This document shows positions 9,787 to 19,047 of a stretch of DNA of 64,000 bases, in pieces. The notes beneath the pieces were generated by a model, which searched no databases, was not told where the DNA came from, and saw only the letters and a list, made by a program, of their open reading frames with translations. Both the position numbers and the translations under genes were made by a program. The DNA lies in the NCBI RefSeq assembly GCF_900106045.1, contig NZ_LT629802.1:3410001-3474000 (forward strand), given 5' to 3'. Origin of the DNA: Pseudomonas mucidolens (GTDB taxonomy: Bacteria > Pseudomonadota > Gammaproteobacteria > Pseudomonadales > Pseudomonadaceae). Position 1 is the stretch's first letter. Each line of letters begins with the position of its first letter.

Positions 9787-10473
9787 ATGAAACGTTTTGT
9801 TCTGCTGGACACCACCCCGATTCCTGGCAACGGCGGTGCCTTGTGCCTGTTCGAATACGGCGAGGATTTTGTCATCAAGATCCAGGGCGGTGACGGTGGA
9901 CAGTTGATGAACACCCGCATGCACGGTTCCGAAGACGCGCTGGCGCAGATTCCCTGTCGCAAAGTGGCGGGGCGGCCGGGTTCACGGGTGTTGATTGGCG
10001 GCCTGGGCATGGGCTTTACCCTGGCCTCGGCGCTCAAGCATCTGGGCAAGGGCGCCGAAGTGGTGGTCGCTGAACTGGTGCCTGGCGTGGTGGAGTGGAA
10101 TCGCGGTCCCTTGGGCGAAAAATCCGGGCGTCCCTTGCTCGACCCACGCACCGTGATCCGCATGGAAGACGTGGCCAAGGTGCTGCAAGCCGAGCCACAA
10201 GGCTTTGATGCAATCATGCTGGACGTCGACAATGGCCCCGAAGGCCTCACGCAAAAAGCCAACAGCTGGTTGTATTCGGCGGCAGGCCTGAGCGCCTGCG
10301 CCAAGGCCCTACGGCCCAAGGGCGTACTGGCGGTCTGGTCGGCCAGCGCAGACCGACTGTTCAGCGACAAACTGCGCAAGGCCGGTTTCAAGGCCGAAGA
10401 AGTGCAGGTGTTCGCCCATGGCAACAAAGGCACCCGGCACACCATCTGGATCGCCGAGAAGCTCAAGGGCTGA
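9787..10473 (+). CDS. spermidine synthase-like class I SAM-binding protein
   Basis: A 228-residue protein with a Rossmann-type motif VLIGGLGMGFTL near residue 75 and DAIMLDVDNGPEG at the position where spermidine synthases place their catalytic Asp. It lacks the N-terminal beta-barrel-like domain of SpeE, so it may be a different transferase with that fold. It is monocistronic with its own gap on both sides. Polyamine synthesis itself is unproven. Confidence 0.8.
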   Translation: MKRFVLLDTTPIPGNGGALCLFEYGEDFVIKIQGGDGGQLMNTRMHGSEDALAQIPCRKVAGRPGSRVLIGGLGMGFTLASALKHLGKGAEVVVAELVPGVVEWNRGPLGEKSGRPLLDPRTVIRMEDVAKVLQAEPQGFDAIMLDVDNGPEGLTQKANSWLYSAAGLSACAKALRPKGVLAVWSASADRLFSDKLRKAGFKAEEVQVFAHGNKGTRHTIWIAEKLKG

Positions 10474-10555
10474 AGTGACCGGCAACCACTGCCCAATTAG
10501 CCGGTGAGCAGCTAGAATCAATGCAACCCGTGATCTATCCCCTACAACAGGCGCC

Positions 10556-10933
10556 ATGATGAGTTCGACCAACCCGCCCTCCCACACCGCCAAGCTGGAC
10601 CGCATCCTCGCCGATGCCCAGCGCGACCGGGAAATGGGCTACCGCGACAAAGCCTTGAAAATGTACCCCCACGTGTGTGGTCGTTGCGCTCGCGAGTTTG
10701 CCGGCAAGCGCTTGAGCGAACTGACGGTGCATCACCGCAATCACAACCATGACGACAATCCCCAGGACGGCTCGAATTGGGAATTGCTGTGCCTGTACTG
10801 CCACGACAACGAACACTCGCGCTACACCGACCAGCAATATTTCGGCGATGGCTCAACCAGCAGCCCGACGATTGCCAAGGCCACGCACAACCCCTTTGCG
10901 GCGTTGGCCGGGTTGATGAAGAAGGAGGACTGA
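10556..10933 (+). CDS. yajD: YajD family HNH nuclease
   Basis: A 125-residue protein with an HNH fold. CGRCAREF provides the first zinc pair, ELTVHHRNHNHDDNP the catalytic histidines, and ELLCLYCHDNEH the second cysteine pair and final His. Length and motif order match YajD. The C-terminal tail (ATHNPFAALAGLMKKED) is conserved in similar small HNH proteins. The biological target is not established. Confidence 0.9.
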   Translation: MMSSTNPPSHTAKLDRILADAQRDREMGYRDKALKMYPHVCGRCAREFAGKRLSELTVHHRNHNHDDNPQDGSNWELLCLYCHDNEHSRYTDQQYFGDGSTSSPTIAKATHNPFAALAGLMKKED

Positions 10934-10978
10934 ACGTGGAAGTGAGAAGCGGCACGAAAAAAGCCGCTCTGCTTTTCA

Positions 10979-11013
10979 CTTGCAGCTTGAAGCTTGCCGC
11001 TATAATGCTGCCT
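10979..11013 (+). promoter_or_regulatory. predicted sigma-70 promoter for the SPOUT methyltransferase
   Basis: A perfect -10 (TATAAT, 11001-11006) is preceded by a weak -35 (TTGCAG at 10980 or CTTGCA at 10979) with 15-16 bp spacing. The GTG start lies about 16 bases after the expected transcript start. Confidence 0.5.
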
Positions 11014-11028
11014 TTTTAAGGCTTCCCC

Positions 11029-11496
11029 GTGGGCAATAAACGCTACAGCTGTATCGGCCTGTACAACCCCAAATCCCCCGAAAACGTCGGCTCGGTCATG
11101 CGCGCCGCCGGCTGCTATGGCGTGGCTTCGGTATTTTACACCGGTAAACGGTATGAGCGGGCCCGGGACTTTATTACCGACACCAAGAAGGTCCACCACG
11201 ACATTCCGCTGATCGGCATCGATGACTTGAAAAAGATCCTGCCGCTTGGCTGTATTCCGGTCGCGGTCGAACTCGTCGACGGTGCCCGCCCGCTCCCGGA
11301 ATACACGCACCCCGACCGTGCACTGTATATCTTCGGTCCGGAAGACGGCTCGCTGGACAAGGAAATTCGTGACTGGTGTGAAGACGTCGTGTACATCCCG
11401 ACCACCGGCTGCATGAACCTCGCGGCAACCGTCAACGTGGTGCTCTATGACCGCCTGGCCAAGGGCAACAATACCCGTTCGGGTCCCAAGTACTGA
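11029..11496 (+). CDS. SpoU/TrmH-family RNA 2'-O-methyltransferase
   Basis: A 155-residue stand-alone SPOUT protein read from GTG. The family motifs are in order: NPKSPENVGSVMRAAG (motif 1), YIFGPEDGSLD (motif 2) and IPTTGCMNLAATVNVVLYDRL (motif 3, knot). It should transfer a methyl group to ribose in tRNA or rRNA. The lack of a C-terminal extension separates it from TrmJ. Which RNA it modifies cannot be told from sequence alone. Confidence 0.88.
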   Translation: MGNKRYSCIGLYNPKSPENVGSVMRAAGCYGVASVFYTGKRYERARDFITDTKKVHHDIPLIGIDDLKKILPLGCIPVAVELVDGARPLPEYTHPDRALYIFGPEDGSLDKEIRDWCEDVVYIPTTGCMNLAATVNVVLYDRLAKGNNTRSGPKY

Positions 11497-11565
11497 TTTT
11501 CCGGGAACATCCAGGGCTCGCCTGCAGTCAGCTGCATATCAATGGCCCTTCGTTGGAGATAGATC

Positions 11566-11916
11566 ATGAGCGACAGCAAAACCCTGAAGCCTGTTATTCA
11601 ATCCACGCCCTTCCAGACCCAACCGACGCAAAATGTCCAAGGCTGGGAGCGCATCGGCTCGCTGGCCGGCGGCGTGGTGATGATGGGTAAAGGCATTCGC
11701 CGGGGCGGCTTTTTCGGGTTGATTCAGGTGGCGATCGGCGGCGCAGCATTGGCTCGCGGCATCAGCGGCCACTGCTCGGCCAAGTCGCTGCTGGACAAAA
11801 GCCGTCAAGAAATGAATACCGTGCGGACCAAGATCGAACGCGCCGGGGAAGAGCTGAAAAACCTCAAGACCCAGGCCGAAGTAGCCGCCGAAAAAGCCAC
11901 CAAGACCGTAGGCTGA
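11566..11916 (+). CDS. DUF2892 (YgaP-like transmembrane) small membrane protein
   Basis: A 116-residue protein. Residues 26-68 (WERIGSLAGGVVMMGKGIRR to LARGISGHC) match the two-helix YgaP-like membrane domain. The C-terminal 40 residues are a charged helix likely to form a coiled coil (LLDKSRQEMNTVRTKIERAG). No rhodanese domain is attached, unlike YgaP itself. Function unknown. Confidence 0.75.
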   Translation: MSDSKTLKPVIQSTPFQTQPTQNVQGWERIGSLAGGVVMMGKGIRRGGFFGLIQVAIGGAALARGISGHCSAKSLLDKSRQEMNTVRTKIERAGEELKNLKTQAEVAAEKATKTVG

Positions 11917-11944
11917 AGCTCCGCCCCGACAACTGACAATTACG

Positions 11945-12044
11945 GTAGGAGCGAGCTGGCTCGCGAAAAACTCAAAGGCGCCGCGTTTATCCAGAATGCA
12001 CGCGGTATCGTTGAGGTTTTTCGCGAGCCAGCTCGCTCCTACAG
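11945..12044. repeat. REP doublet (REPIN-type)
   Basis: Inverted arms GTAGGAGCGAGCTGGCTCGC and its complement flank a spacer (GCCGCGTTTATCC ... TATCGTTGAGG) that is nearly the same as the spacer of the element at 27711. It lies between two convergent genes. Confidence 0.85.
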
Positions 12045-12071
12045 TTCGTTAATTAATCAATGGGTTGGGGC

Positions 12072-13310
12072 TTAGCGCAGGAGTTTGCTGTCGAGTACGT
12101 CTGACGCTTCGCCAATGACGCTCTCGGCGATCTGCAAGAACTCCTCGGTGCTGATACGTTCCAGACGCATCACTGCCTGGGTCAAGTCGTCGAGTGAACG
12201 TTTGTTGTGGGTTTTAATACGGGTTTCCCGGTCCAGCTCCTGCAGCAATATCACCGCCCGCGCCACGCCAGCGGCATCAATCTGCTCGCCGCGTAACGTC
12301 TTGACGCCCTTGCCTTCCCTGGTCAGCCAGGCCTGAATCGCTGCATAACGCTCGTCGCTGATACCCCCGGCACGGCGCAACAGTTCGATGGCGTAATACT
12401 GCGCCAGCCCTTCGCTGATCCAGTCGCTGCCTTGATGGTCATTGAAGCGGCCGATGGCTTGCACCACTTCACGAAGCAACGGACTGCTGCCGTTTTCGCT
12501 GACCAGCGGCGTGCGGCTGTTGAGGTAGATCGAGTCCCATCCGGAGAACGCCCCCCGGCGCATCGGGTCGCTGGCCCCCACCACCAGCAACTTCGCCGGG
12601 TGCCGGGGGAACGCTGCCTGCACTTGGGGCCAGACGAACGTCAGGAGCGTCAATACGTCCATGCGGCGCATGGCCTGGCCCTTGGGCGAGGCGACAGTGA
12701 GGTCGGTGGCCCCCAGGCGCGCTCGGCGGCTGCCCAGGTTACCGGCGAGCATCCAGCCAGTAGGCCTGTCGAACAGCCGCGACACATTGTCGATACGAAA
12801 TTTGTTCTTGCCGATCCGCGGCCAGGAGGTCTCGACGCTTTTCCAGCCTGCGGGAAGCTCGAAAGTCAGTCGCGACACCAGCTCGATACCGTCCTGCTGA
12901 TCCAGGCGAGCCGACGGCACCAGGTCGTCACCGCGAAACAGCGCCCAAGCGGGGGTGATGCGCGTTTCGTAGGTGCCGGCTTTGCGCGCCTGAGTCAAAC
13001 GTACGCGGTAGGTCAGGCTGGCCTTGTCGGCGCTCGGTTGCCACAGGCCTCGACGTTCACCGTCAGCCGCTCCCGGCAAGATTTGCCACAGGCCATCGGC
13101 CTTGAAATCGCTGTAGTCGCCATCGCGGCCCAACGCGAAGTCCAGGCTGCGCACGGCCGAACCCTGGGACAGGCTCAAGCGCACTTCGGCCTGGTCACTC
13201 TGGGGCAACAGTTTGACGTGATAATCGAGGTCGACTTTCTTCGCTGACCACGCCGAGGCGCTCAACCCCAGCAACAGCAGGCTCGCCACCAGCTTGAGTG
13301 CAATCGTCAT
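12072..13310 (-). CDS. M61-peptidase-like exported protein lacking the zinc motif
   Basis: A 412-residue protein with a signal peptide (MTIALKLVASLLLLGLSASAWS). The arrangement resembles M61 glycyl aminopeptidases: a beta-rich N-terminal half, then a helical domain with WISEGLAQYYAIELLRRAG (residues 297-315), which fits the third zinc ligand helix. The upstream position where HExxH is expected reads REVVQ (280-284), so both zinc histidines are missing. It is therefore probably a non-catalytic periplasmic homologue. It sits 12 bp downstream of ycgN on the same strand. Confidence 0.7.
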   Translation of the reverse strand: MTIALKLVASLLLLGLSASAWSAKKVDLDYHVKLLPQSDQAEVRLSLSQGSAVRSLDFALGRDGDYSDFKADGLWQILPGAADGERRGLWQPSADKASLTYRVRLTQARKAGTYETRITPAWALFRGDDLVPSARLDQQDGIELVSRLTFELPAGWKSVETSWPRIGKNKFRIDNVSRLFDRPTGWMLAGNLGSRRARLGATDLTVASPKGQAMRRMDVLTLLTFVWPQVQAAFPRHPAKLLVVGASDPMRRGAFSGWDSIYLNSRTPLVSENGSSPLLREVVQAIGRFNDHQGSDWISEGLAQYYAIELLRRAGGISDERYAAIQAWLTREGKGVKTLRGEQIDAAGVARAVILLQELDRETRIKTHNKRSLDDLTQAVMRLERISTEEFLQIAESVIGEASDVLDSKLLR

Positions 13311-13322
13311 GCGCTCTCCTTC

Positions 13323-13772
13323 TCAGCCCGCGCGGAAAATCAGGTAATCCTCCCAATCGTCCTCGGCCACACTGCCTTCGCTGAGCATGCGCCCGGATTG
13401 GGAAATACGTTCGTGGTGAACGGCGTCGCGATCCCCGCAGACCAGGTGATGCCAGAGCGGCAAGTCCTTGCGCTCGCTGACCAATCGATAACCGCACGTG
13501 GGCGGCAGCCACTTGAACTGATCGGCCTGGCCCGGTGTGAGCTGGATGCAATCAGGCACCGAGTCTCGACGATTAGGATAGTCGGTGCACTGACAGGTCT
13601 TCAGGTCCAGCAGTTTGCAGGCGATACGCGTGTAATAGACCGCGTTGTCATCTTCGTCTTCAAGCTTTTGCAAACAGCACAGGCCGCAGCCGTCACACAG
13701 CGACTCCCATTCCTCCTGGTCGAGGTGCTCAAGGGTTTTACGTATCCAGAAAGGTTCGACTTTGGCGGCCAT
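13323..13772 (-). CDS. ycgN: YcgN family cysteine cluster protein
   Basis: A 149-residue UPF0260 protein. The family cysteines are visible in [39 protein letters not shown] and PTCGYRL, which suggests a metal or Fe-S site. Length and N-terminus ([20 protein letters not shown]) match the family. The biochemical role is unknown. It is probably co-transcribed with the M61-like gene downstream. Confidence 0.92.
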   Translation of the reverse strand: MAAKVEPFWIRKTLEHLDQEEWESLCDGCGLCCLQKLEDEDDNAVYYTRIACKLLDLKTCQCTDYPNRRDSVPDCIQLTPGQADQFKWLPPTCGYRLVSERKDLPLWHHLVCGDRDAVHHERISQSGRMLSEGSVAEDDWEDYLIFRAG

Positions 13773-13902
13773 GGTTCTACATCAATATCGGACGGTGAGA
13801 AAGCCGTCAGTCTAGTGCCCAAGCCACGTGGGGCCAAGCGCTTGCGACTGCCGGTATGACATGCGTTGGCACCGACTCGGCCGGAACCCTCTGGCGCGGC
13901 GG

Positions 13903-14835
13903 TCAGTAACCGCGCTCGAAACTCACTTCGCCACGCAACGGCGCCTTGGCCTGATACGCCCGCACGTTGTCGACAAACAACGCCACCATCATGCGTGGGC
14001 AGGTCGGCGCCGAGCTGTGTCCGGTCAGCAGCAAGCCCCAGGCAGTCCAGAACGGATGGCGCTGCGGCAACGGCTCCTGCCGGCATACGTCGATCACCGC
14101 ACCGGCCAGATGTCCTTCTTTAAGGGCCTCCACCAGATCAGCATCCACCACCGCCACGCCGCGCCCGACGTTGATGAACAGGCCGGTCGGCTTGAACTGC
14201 TTGAACAGTGCCGCATCGTACAAGTCATGGGTGTCCGGCGTGTTGGGCAGCAGGTTGATCACATAGTCCACCTCCGCGACCAACCGTCCCAGTTGATCCA
14301 GCCCCGCCACTTCGACAAAGGGCGACTGTTCCCGAGCTTCACTGGCGATACCGTACAGCTCGACGCCAAACGGCAGCAGAAACTGCGCCACGCTGCGGCC
14401 GATATCGCCGGTACCGACGATCAGCACCTTGCGTCCCGCCAGGCTCTGGCCCAAGCGGTTGTCCCACTTGCGCTCGACCTGGCTGACCAGCCGTGCAAGC
14501 ACCTCTCGCTCGTGGCCGAGCATGTAGGTAAGCACGTACTCGGCCATCACCTGGCCATAAATGCCCACGGCACGCGTCAATCGATAATCCCGTGGCAAGC
14601 CGTCAGCCAGCAGCGGCGTAATGCCCGCCCAGGTCGATTGCAGCCATTTGGGGTGATGCCCCTGGCGCAGCAGGGTCGCCAACAGATCCGGTTGGCCCAG
14701 CCACACCGGGCAATCAGCGGCCAGACGCGACAGTTGGGCCGAGTCGCCGCTGGTCAAGACTTCGAGATCCGGCGCTGCTTCGCGCAGCAGTCGGGCATAC
14801 AGCGGGTGGTCCTGTTCTGCAATCAGAACGCGCAT
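13903..14835 (-). CDS. D-2-hydroxyacid dehydrogenase (GhrA-like)
   Basis: A 310-residue protein of the D-isomer 2-hydroxyacid dehydrogenase family. The NAD(P)-binding motif is VGTGDIGRSVAQFL. The catalytic Arg lies in NVGRGVAVVD, the Glu in CRQEPLP and the His in TGHSSAP. The overall form resembles glyoxylate/hydroxypyruvate reductase A. Substrate is inferred from family only. It is monocistronic, upstream of ycgN on the same strand with a 130-bp gap. Confidence 0.88.
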   Translation of the reverse strand: MRVLIAEQDHPLYARLLREAAPDLEVLTSGDSAQLSRLAADCPVWLGQPDLLATLLRQGHHPKWLQSTWAGITPLLADGLPRDYRLTRAVGIYGQVMAEYVLTYMLGHEREVLARLVSQVERKWDNRLGQSLAGRKVLIVGTGDIGRSVAQFLLPFGVELYGIASEAREQSPFVEVAGLDQLGRLVAEVDYVINLLPNTPDTHDLYDAALFKQFKPTGLFINVGRGVAVVDADLVEALKEGHLAGAVIDVCRQEPLPQRHPFWTAWGLLLTGHSSAPTCPRMMVALFVDNVRAYQAKAPLRGEVSFERGY

Positions 14836-14954
14836 GGTTCAAACCTTTCAAAAACAGTACGAGCGGCCGCCGGCGACAGATTCACTGCACGTCTCGGGGC
14901 CGCCGGGTCATTCGATTCCATTGATGAGCGTACACCGGCCGGTGTACTTACCGA

Positions 14955-15248
14955 TCACATCGGGTCATTACGGCGCAGCAGCTCTTCGGGCAAGTGTTCG
15001 ATGTACTCGTCCTCGGCCGGCGGCATTTGCAGGTGGTAGCCCTGCTTTTCGAGGTTTTCCAGGACCACGTCGATGTCTTCGCGCGACAGCTTGCGTTCGG
15101 GGCTCAGGACCAGGTCAAACGCGTGGTGAGGCTTGCCGAACGCGGCCAGCAGGGTTTCCGGGACTCGCTCCAGGGCATCGCTTTTCAGCACGTAGAGGTA
15201 CATCTCGTTTTTTTTCAGGCTGCGATAAATGGAGCAAATACGTTTCAA
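14955..15248 (-). CDS. ycgL: YcgL domain-containing protein
   Basis: A 97-residue protein ([20 protein letters not shown] ... [12 protein letters not shown]) that fits the YcgL/UPF0745 family throughout. Its start overlaps the rnd stop by 4 bp, a linkage seen widely in gamma-proteobacteria. Function unknown, though the pairing with RNase D suggests an RNA-related role. Confidence 0.92.
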   Translation of the reverse strand: MKRICSIYRSLKKNEMYLYVLKSDALERVPETLLAAFGKPHHAFDLVLSPERKLSREDIDVVLENLEKQGYHLQMPPAEDEYIEHLPEELLRRNDPM

Positions 15249-16378
15249 GGCTGTTCTCCGGCAGTGGCCAGGCTGTCCAGCAGCGCCTGGCCCATGAGCT
15301 CGCGGCGCCAGCCACGCAGCGAGTCAGGCAATTGGTAAGGCCCCTCGGGATAGCCACTCTTGACCAGTGCTTCGAGGGTTTTCTTGCGCAGCATCAGCTC
15401 CGGGGCCATGTCCAGGCGCTCGGCGAACGCCTGGCCAAGGGCGCGCAGTTGCTTGATCAACGCAGCAGCGTCAACCGGCAGCGGCTCAGGCACGGCCGGT
15501 GGCCACTGATCCATGGGCACACTGGCGGCACGCTTGATCAGGTCCAGCAGAAACTCGCCGTCCTGGCGCACGGTACGCGGGTGCATGTCTTCGATTTTGC
15601 CCAGCGCGGCAAGATTATCCGGCTGGGATTTGGCCAGGGGCCATAACGCGTGTTCGCGCACAATACGGTTGCGCGGCAGGTCGCGGGCACGGGCCTGCTG
15701 CTCGCGCCAGGCGCACAGCTCGCGCAATACAGCGAGTTGCGCGCGTGACAGTTTCCAGGCCAGCTTGGCGTCGCGATACACCTCGTAGGGGTCGACATCC
15801 CGGCGCAGATTGGCGACCAGTTCGGCGCCATCTTCCAGGACCCAGGCGTATTTATCCTCGGACAGTTGCGGGCGCAGGCGGATATAGACTTCGGCCAGGT
15901 GCACGGCGTCTTCGGCGGCATAGCTGATTTGGGTCTCGGACAATGGCCGCTGCAGCCAGTCCGAACGGGTCTCGCCCTTGGGCAACTCGATAGCGAGTAC
16001 CGCTTGCACCAGGCGTGAGTAGCCCATGGAGAAACCCAGGTTCAGGTAAGCCGCCGCCAGTTGCGTGTCGAACAACGGCACCGGCAGGCTACCCGTGAGG
16101 CGCAACAGCACTTCCAGGTCTTCGCTGCACGCATGGACCACCTTGATCACCGCCGGGTTTTCCAGCAAGGCGGCCAGGGGCTGCCAGTTATCGATGGTCA
16201 GGGGATCGATCAGATAAGCGCGTACACCGTCCCCGATCTGGATCAGCCCGGCGATGGGATAGAAGGTATCGACCCGCATGAATTCGGTGTCGAGGGCGAC
16301 GAATGGCAACTGCTGCCATTCGGCGCAATGTTGGCCGAGGCTATCGTTGTCGCAGATCCAGTGAATATCGATGGCCAC
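15245..16378 (-). CDS. rnd: ribonuclease D
   Basis: Read from GTG ([14 protein letters not shown]) with AAGGGAGAG upstream, giving 377 residues. The frame open to 16453 lacks a better start. The DEDDy exonuclease motifs are [26 protein letters not shown] and [17 protein letters not shown] domains follow ([20 protein letters not shown]). It trims the 3' ends of tRNA and other stable RNA. It is the first gene of a two-gene operon with ycgL. Confidence 0.94.
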   Translation of the reverse strand: MAIDIHWICDNDSLGQHCAEWQQLPFVALDTEFMRVDTFYPIAGLIQIGDGVRAYLIDPLTIDNWQPLAALLENPAVIKVVHACSEDLEVLLRLTGSLPVPLFDTQLAAAYLNLGFSMGYSRLVQAVLAIELPKGETRSDWLQRPLSETQISYAAEDAVHLAEVYIRLRPQLSEDKYAWVLEDGAELVANLRRDVDPYEVYRDAKLAWKLSRAQLAVLRELCAWREQQARARDLPRNRIVREHALWPLAKSQPDNLAALGKIEDMHPRTVRQDGEFLLDLIKRAASVPMDQWPPAVPEPLPVDAAALIKQLRALGQAFAERLDMAPELMLRKKTLEALVKSGYPEGPYQLPDSLRGWRRELMGQALLDSLATAGEQP

Positions 16379-16500
16379 ACGGCTCTCCCTTGAAGAATGG
16401 CGCGCAGTATATATCGCCGGAGGGACATTCGAGCACCCGCAGTACGCCAGCAATCATGAAAACTCCGACATAAGACCAGGAATTTACCTACGAATTCGAC

Positions 16501-17181
16501 TTACCTTCTCTTACGCAGCACATAAACCCGCCACAAGGTTGAACCGGGCAGGAACTCTTGCTGGTTGAGAATATTGAAACCGGCTTGCCTGAATTCGGCC
16601 TCCACCTGCGCCCGGAAACTCACCGGGGGCTCTGCCAGCGCAGTGGCTGGCTCGCGGGAGGCGCTGTGCTGTCGGGCGGCGCGCTGAAAGGAATCACTGT
16701 TGACCGAGACAATCACCGTGTCGCGGCTGACCCGATGAAACTCCTGCAGAAGCACCCGCCGAGCCTCGGCAACGGGCACATGCCGAAACAACTCCAGGCA
16801 AAAAATGCAGTCCACCGCATTCGCCGACAGGTCCACGGAAAACGCCGAGCCCTTGAAGGTCTTGACCCGCCGCAGCAGCACTGGAGCATGGTGAACCCGG
16901 GCGTGGTCCAGCCTCTCCTGGGACAGGTCCGAGGCCAGGATCACCCGATTACCGTGTTCAGCCAACACTGGCCAGAAACGCCCTGGCCCACACGCCAGGT
17001 CCAATACCAGCCCCGGCTCGCCTGCCACTTTCAACGCCTGGCGCACCAGGCGCTCATCACGCCACAACCACAGACGCCGCAGCCACCCCTGTGGACGTGT
17101 GTCAGTACAAGTCCGAGCGTGCTCACGGTCACAGCGCTCGGCGAATTCAGCCTCGATGGATGTTAGGGAGGGTGACGGCAT
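16501..17181 (-). CDS. class I SAM-dependent methyltransferase
   Basis: The likely start is MPSPSLTSIEAEFAERCD (226 residues), with a weak AAGAG upstream. A frame to 17325 adds low-quality sequence. SAM motif I is VLDLACGPGRFWPVLAEHG, and motif IV is DCIFCLELFRHVP. The N-terminus has GWLRRLWLWRDERLVRQALK, a membrane-proximal basic helix found in ubiquinone/lipid-type methyltransferase relatives. The substrate is unknown. Confidence 0.82.
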   Translation of the reverse strand: MPSPSLTSIEAEFAERCDREHARTCTDTRPQGWLRRLWLWRDERLVRQALKVAGEPGLVLDLACGPGRFWPVLAEHGNRVILASDLSQERLDHARVHHAPVLLRRVKTFKGSAFSVDLSANAVDCIFCLELFRHVPVAEARRVLLQEFHRVSRDTVIVSVNSDSFQRAARQHSASREPATALAEPPVSFRAQVEAEFRQAGFNILNQQEFLPGSTLWRVYVLRKRR

Positions 17182-17287
17182 CACAAGACTCTTGTGTATG
17201 AATCGGTGTAAACGGACCAGGAAGACCCAGCTTACCCATCGCCGCGTGAAAAAAAGGTCGAAACACTCACCGTCCGTCCCTACCAGA

Positions 17288-18661
17288 TCAAGCCTGATGC
17301 AGGTACCAGCGCCAGTCCTGCTCACTCACCTCGCCCATGAACTGGCGGTATTCGGCACGCTTGACCGCCAGGTACACCCTCAGAAATTCTGGCCCAAAGG
17401 CTTCGCGGGCCCAGTCCGAACCTTCGAGGGCACGCAAAGTGGTCAACCAGTCGCAGGGCAGCAACTCCGTGGCCTGCGCATACCCGTTGCCCTCCACCGG
17501 GGCCCCAGGATCGCGGCGTTCGCGAATGCCACGATGGATGCCCGCCAGAATCGCTGCCGCCGCCAGATAAGGGTTGGCATCGGCCCCACAGATCCGGTGT
17601 TCGATATGTCGGGAAAGCGCCGGGCCACCGGGCACCCGCAGGCTGACGGTGCGATTGTCGACGCCCCAGGTCGCTGCCAGCGGCGCGTAGCTGTTGCTCT
17701 GGAAGCGCCGGTAAGAGTTGGCGTTGGGGCAAAACATCAGCAGTGAGTCGAGTAACGTACTGAGCATGCCGCCAACCGCCTGGCGCAGCAGCGGCGTACC
17801 GTCTGGCGCTTCGCTGGCAAACAGATTGTTGCCCTCGGCATCTGCCAGACTGACGTGCATGTGCATGCCGGTGCCTGCGAGATCGTCGAACGGCTTGGCC
17901 ATGAAGCACGCGGTCATCCCGTGTTTATGCGCCACACCCTTGACCAGGCGCTTGTAACGCACGGCTTCGTCCATGGCTTGCAAGGCATCGTGGCGGTGTT
18001 CCAGGGTGATTTCCACCTGCCCCGGGGCGTATTCGGAAATCGCCGTGCGCGCGGGAATGCCCTGCAGTTTGCAGGCGTTGTACAGGTCGGCGAGAAACGG
18101 TTCGATCTGCTCCAGTTCCCGCAGGCCGTAGACCTGGGTCGAGCGCGGGCGACCGCCATCCACATCCCGCGCCGGTTGTGGTCGGCCATGGCTGTCGGGC
18201 TTCTGGTCGAGCAGATAGAACTCCAGCTCGGCCGCCATGACCGGGTAGTAACCGTCGGCCTTGAGCCCTTCAATGACGTTGGCCAGCAAGTGCCGGGGAT
18301 CGGCCACGGTGGCCGGCATGCCTTCTTCGGGATGCATGCTGACCTGCACCGCTGCGGTTGGGATCAGCCGCCACGGCATGCGCTGCAAACTGCCGCTGAC
18401 CGGGTAGGCTCGACAATCGATATCGCCCACCTCCCAGACCAGCCCGGTGTTTTCCACGTCGTCACCATTAATGGTCAAGCCGAGGATGGTACTGGGCAGC
18501 GGTCGACCCGTCTCATACACCGCGAGCAATTCATCACGGTGCAGCAACTTGCCACGCGGGACACCGTTGCCGTCGAGGATGAACAACTCGAACATCTCGA
18601 TATCAGGATGCTGTTCAAGAAAAGTCTGGGCTTCGTGCAGGGAGGCAAAGGCGGTGCTCAT
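17288..18661 (-). CDS. glutamine synthetase family protein (gamma-glutamylpolyamine synthetase-like)
   Basis: A 457-residue GS-fold ligase. It shows the N-terminal beta-grasp domain with the start IEMFELFILDGNGVPRGK, MAAELEFYLLD (metal-binding Glu), GTGMHMHVSLAD, RVPGGPALSRHIEHRICGAD and NPYLAAAAILAGI. The length and the lack of an adenylylation loop fit PuuA/SpuI-type enzymes that join glutamate to putrescine or other amines. It is not the housekeeping GlnA. A periplasmic amino-acid-type binding protein lies divergently at 19048. Confidence 0.87.
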   Translation of the reverse strand: MSTAFASLHEAQTFLEQHPDIEMFELFILDGNGVPRGKLLHRDELLAVYETGRPLPSTILGLTINGDDVENTGLVWEVGDIDCRAYPVSGSLQRMPWRLIPTAAVQVSMHPEEGMPATVADPRHLLANVIEGLKADGYYPVMAAELEFYLLDQKPDSHGRPQPARDVDGGRPRSTQVYGLRELEQIEPFLADLYNACKLQGIPARTAISEYAPGQVEITLEHRHDALQAMDEAVRYKRLVKGVAHKHGMTACFMAKPFDDLAGTGMHMHVSLADAEGNNLFASEAPDGTPLLRQAVGGMLSTLLDSLLMFCPNANSYRRFQSNSYAPLAATWGVDNRTVSLRVPGGPALSRHIEHRICGADANPYLAAAAILAGIHRGIRERRDPGAPVEGNGYAQATELLPCDWLTTLRALEGSDWAREAFGPEFLRVYLAVKRAEYRQFMGEVSEQDWRWYLHQA

Positions 18662-19047
18662 GGAAAACTCTCATACGTTCGCGTCAGGCAGGCACACAAG
18701 CGCTGCCGGTCAGATGCACAGGGCATCCACGGGGCAATCAACGTAGGGAAGCGTTATCCGGGGGACGCGCATGGCGGCAATGCCACAGCGCCCAGAAGGT
18801 CAACTCCGAGGGCAAAGCCCCCGCACGGATCCGTCGACAGACCAAACGGCTTGACGCAACGGCGCCAGGCGATGGCTCGAGGTGAATGTCGGGGCAACCG
18901 TCCATGCAGGGATCACAATGAAAAGATACTGGCCAGCCTCACATGCCGGATGCAGGCGTTCAATTCAGTCTTGACGGAGTTTGGTTGTACCCGGACTAAA
19001 CATTTGGAACTATGGGCGCTTCGCTCATGCCCCAAGGAACCGCCTGG
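18662..19047. other. 386-bp divergent intergenic region
   Basis: This lies between the GS-like gene (minus) and the PheC-like gene (plus). I see no gene or strong repeat. Promoters for both neighbours must lie here, but no clear sigma-70 pair stood out. Confidence 0.5.
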
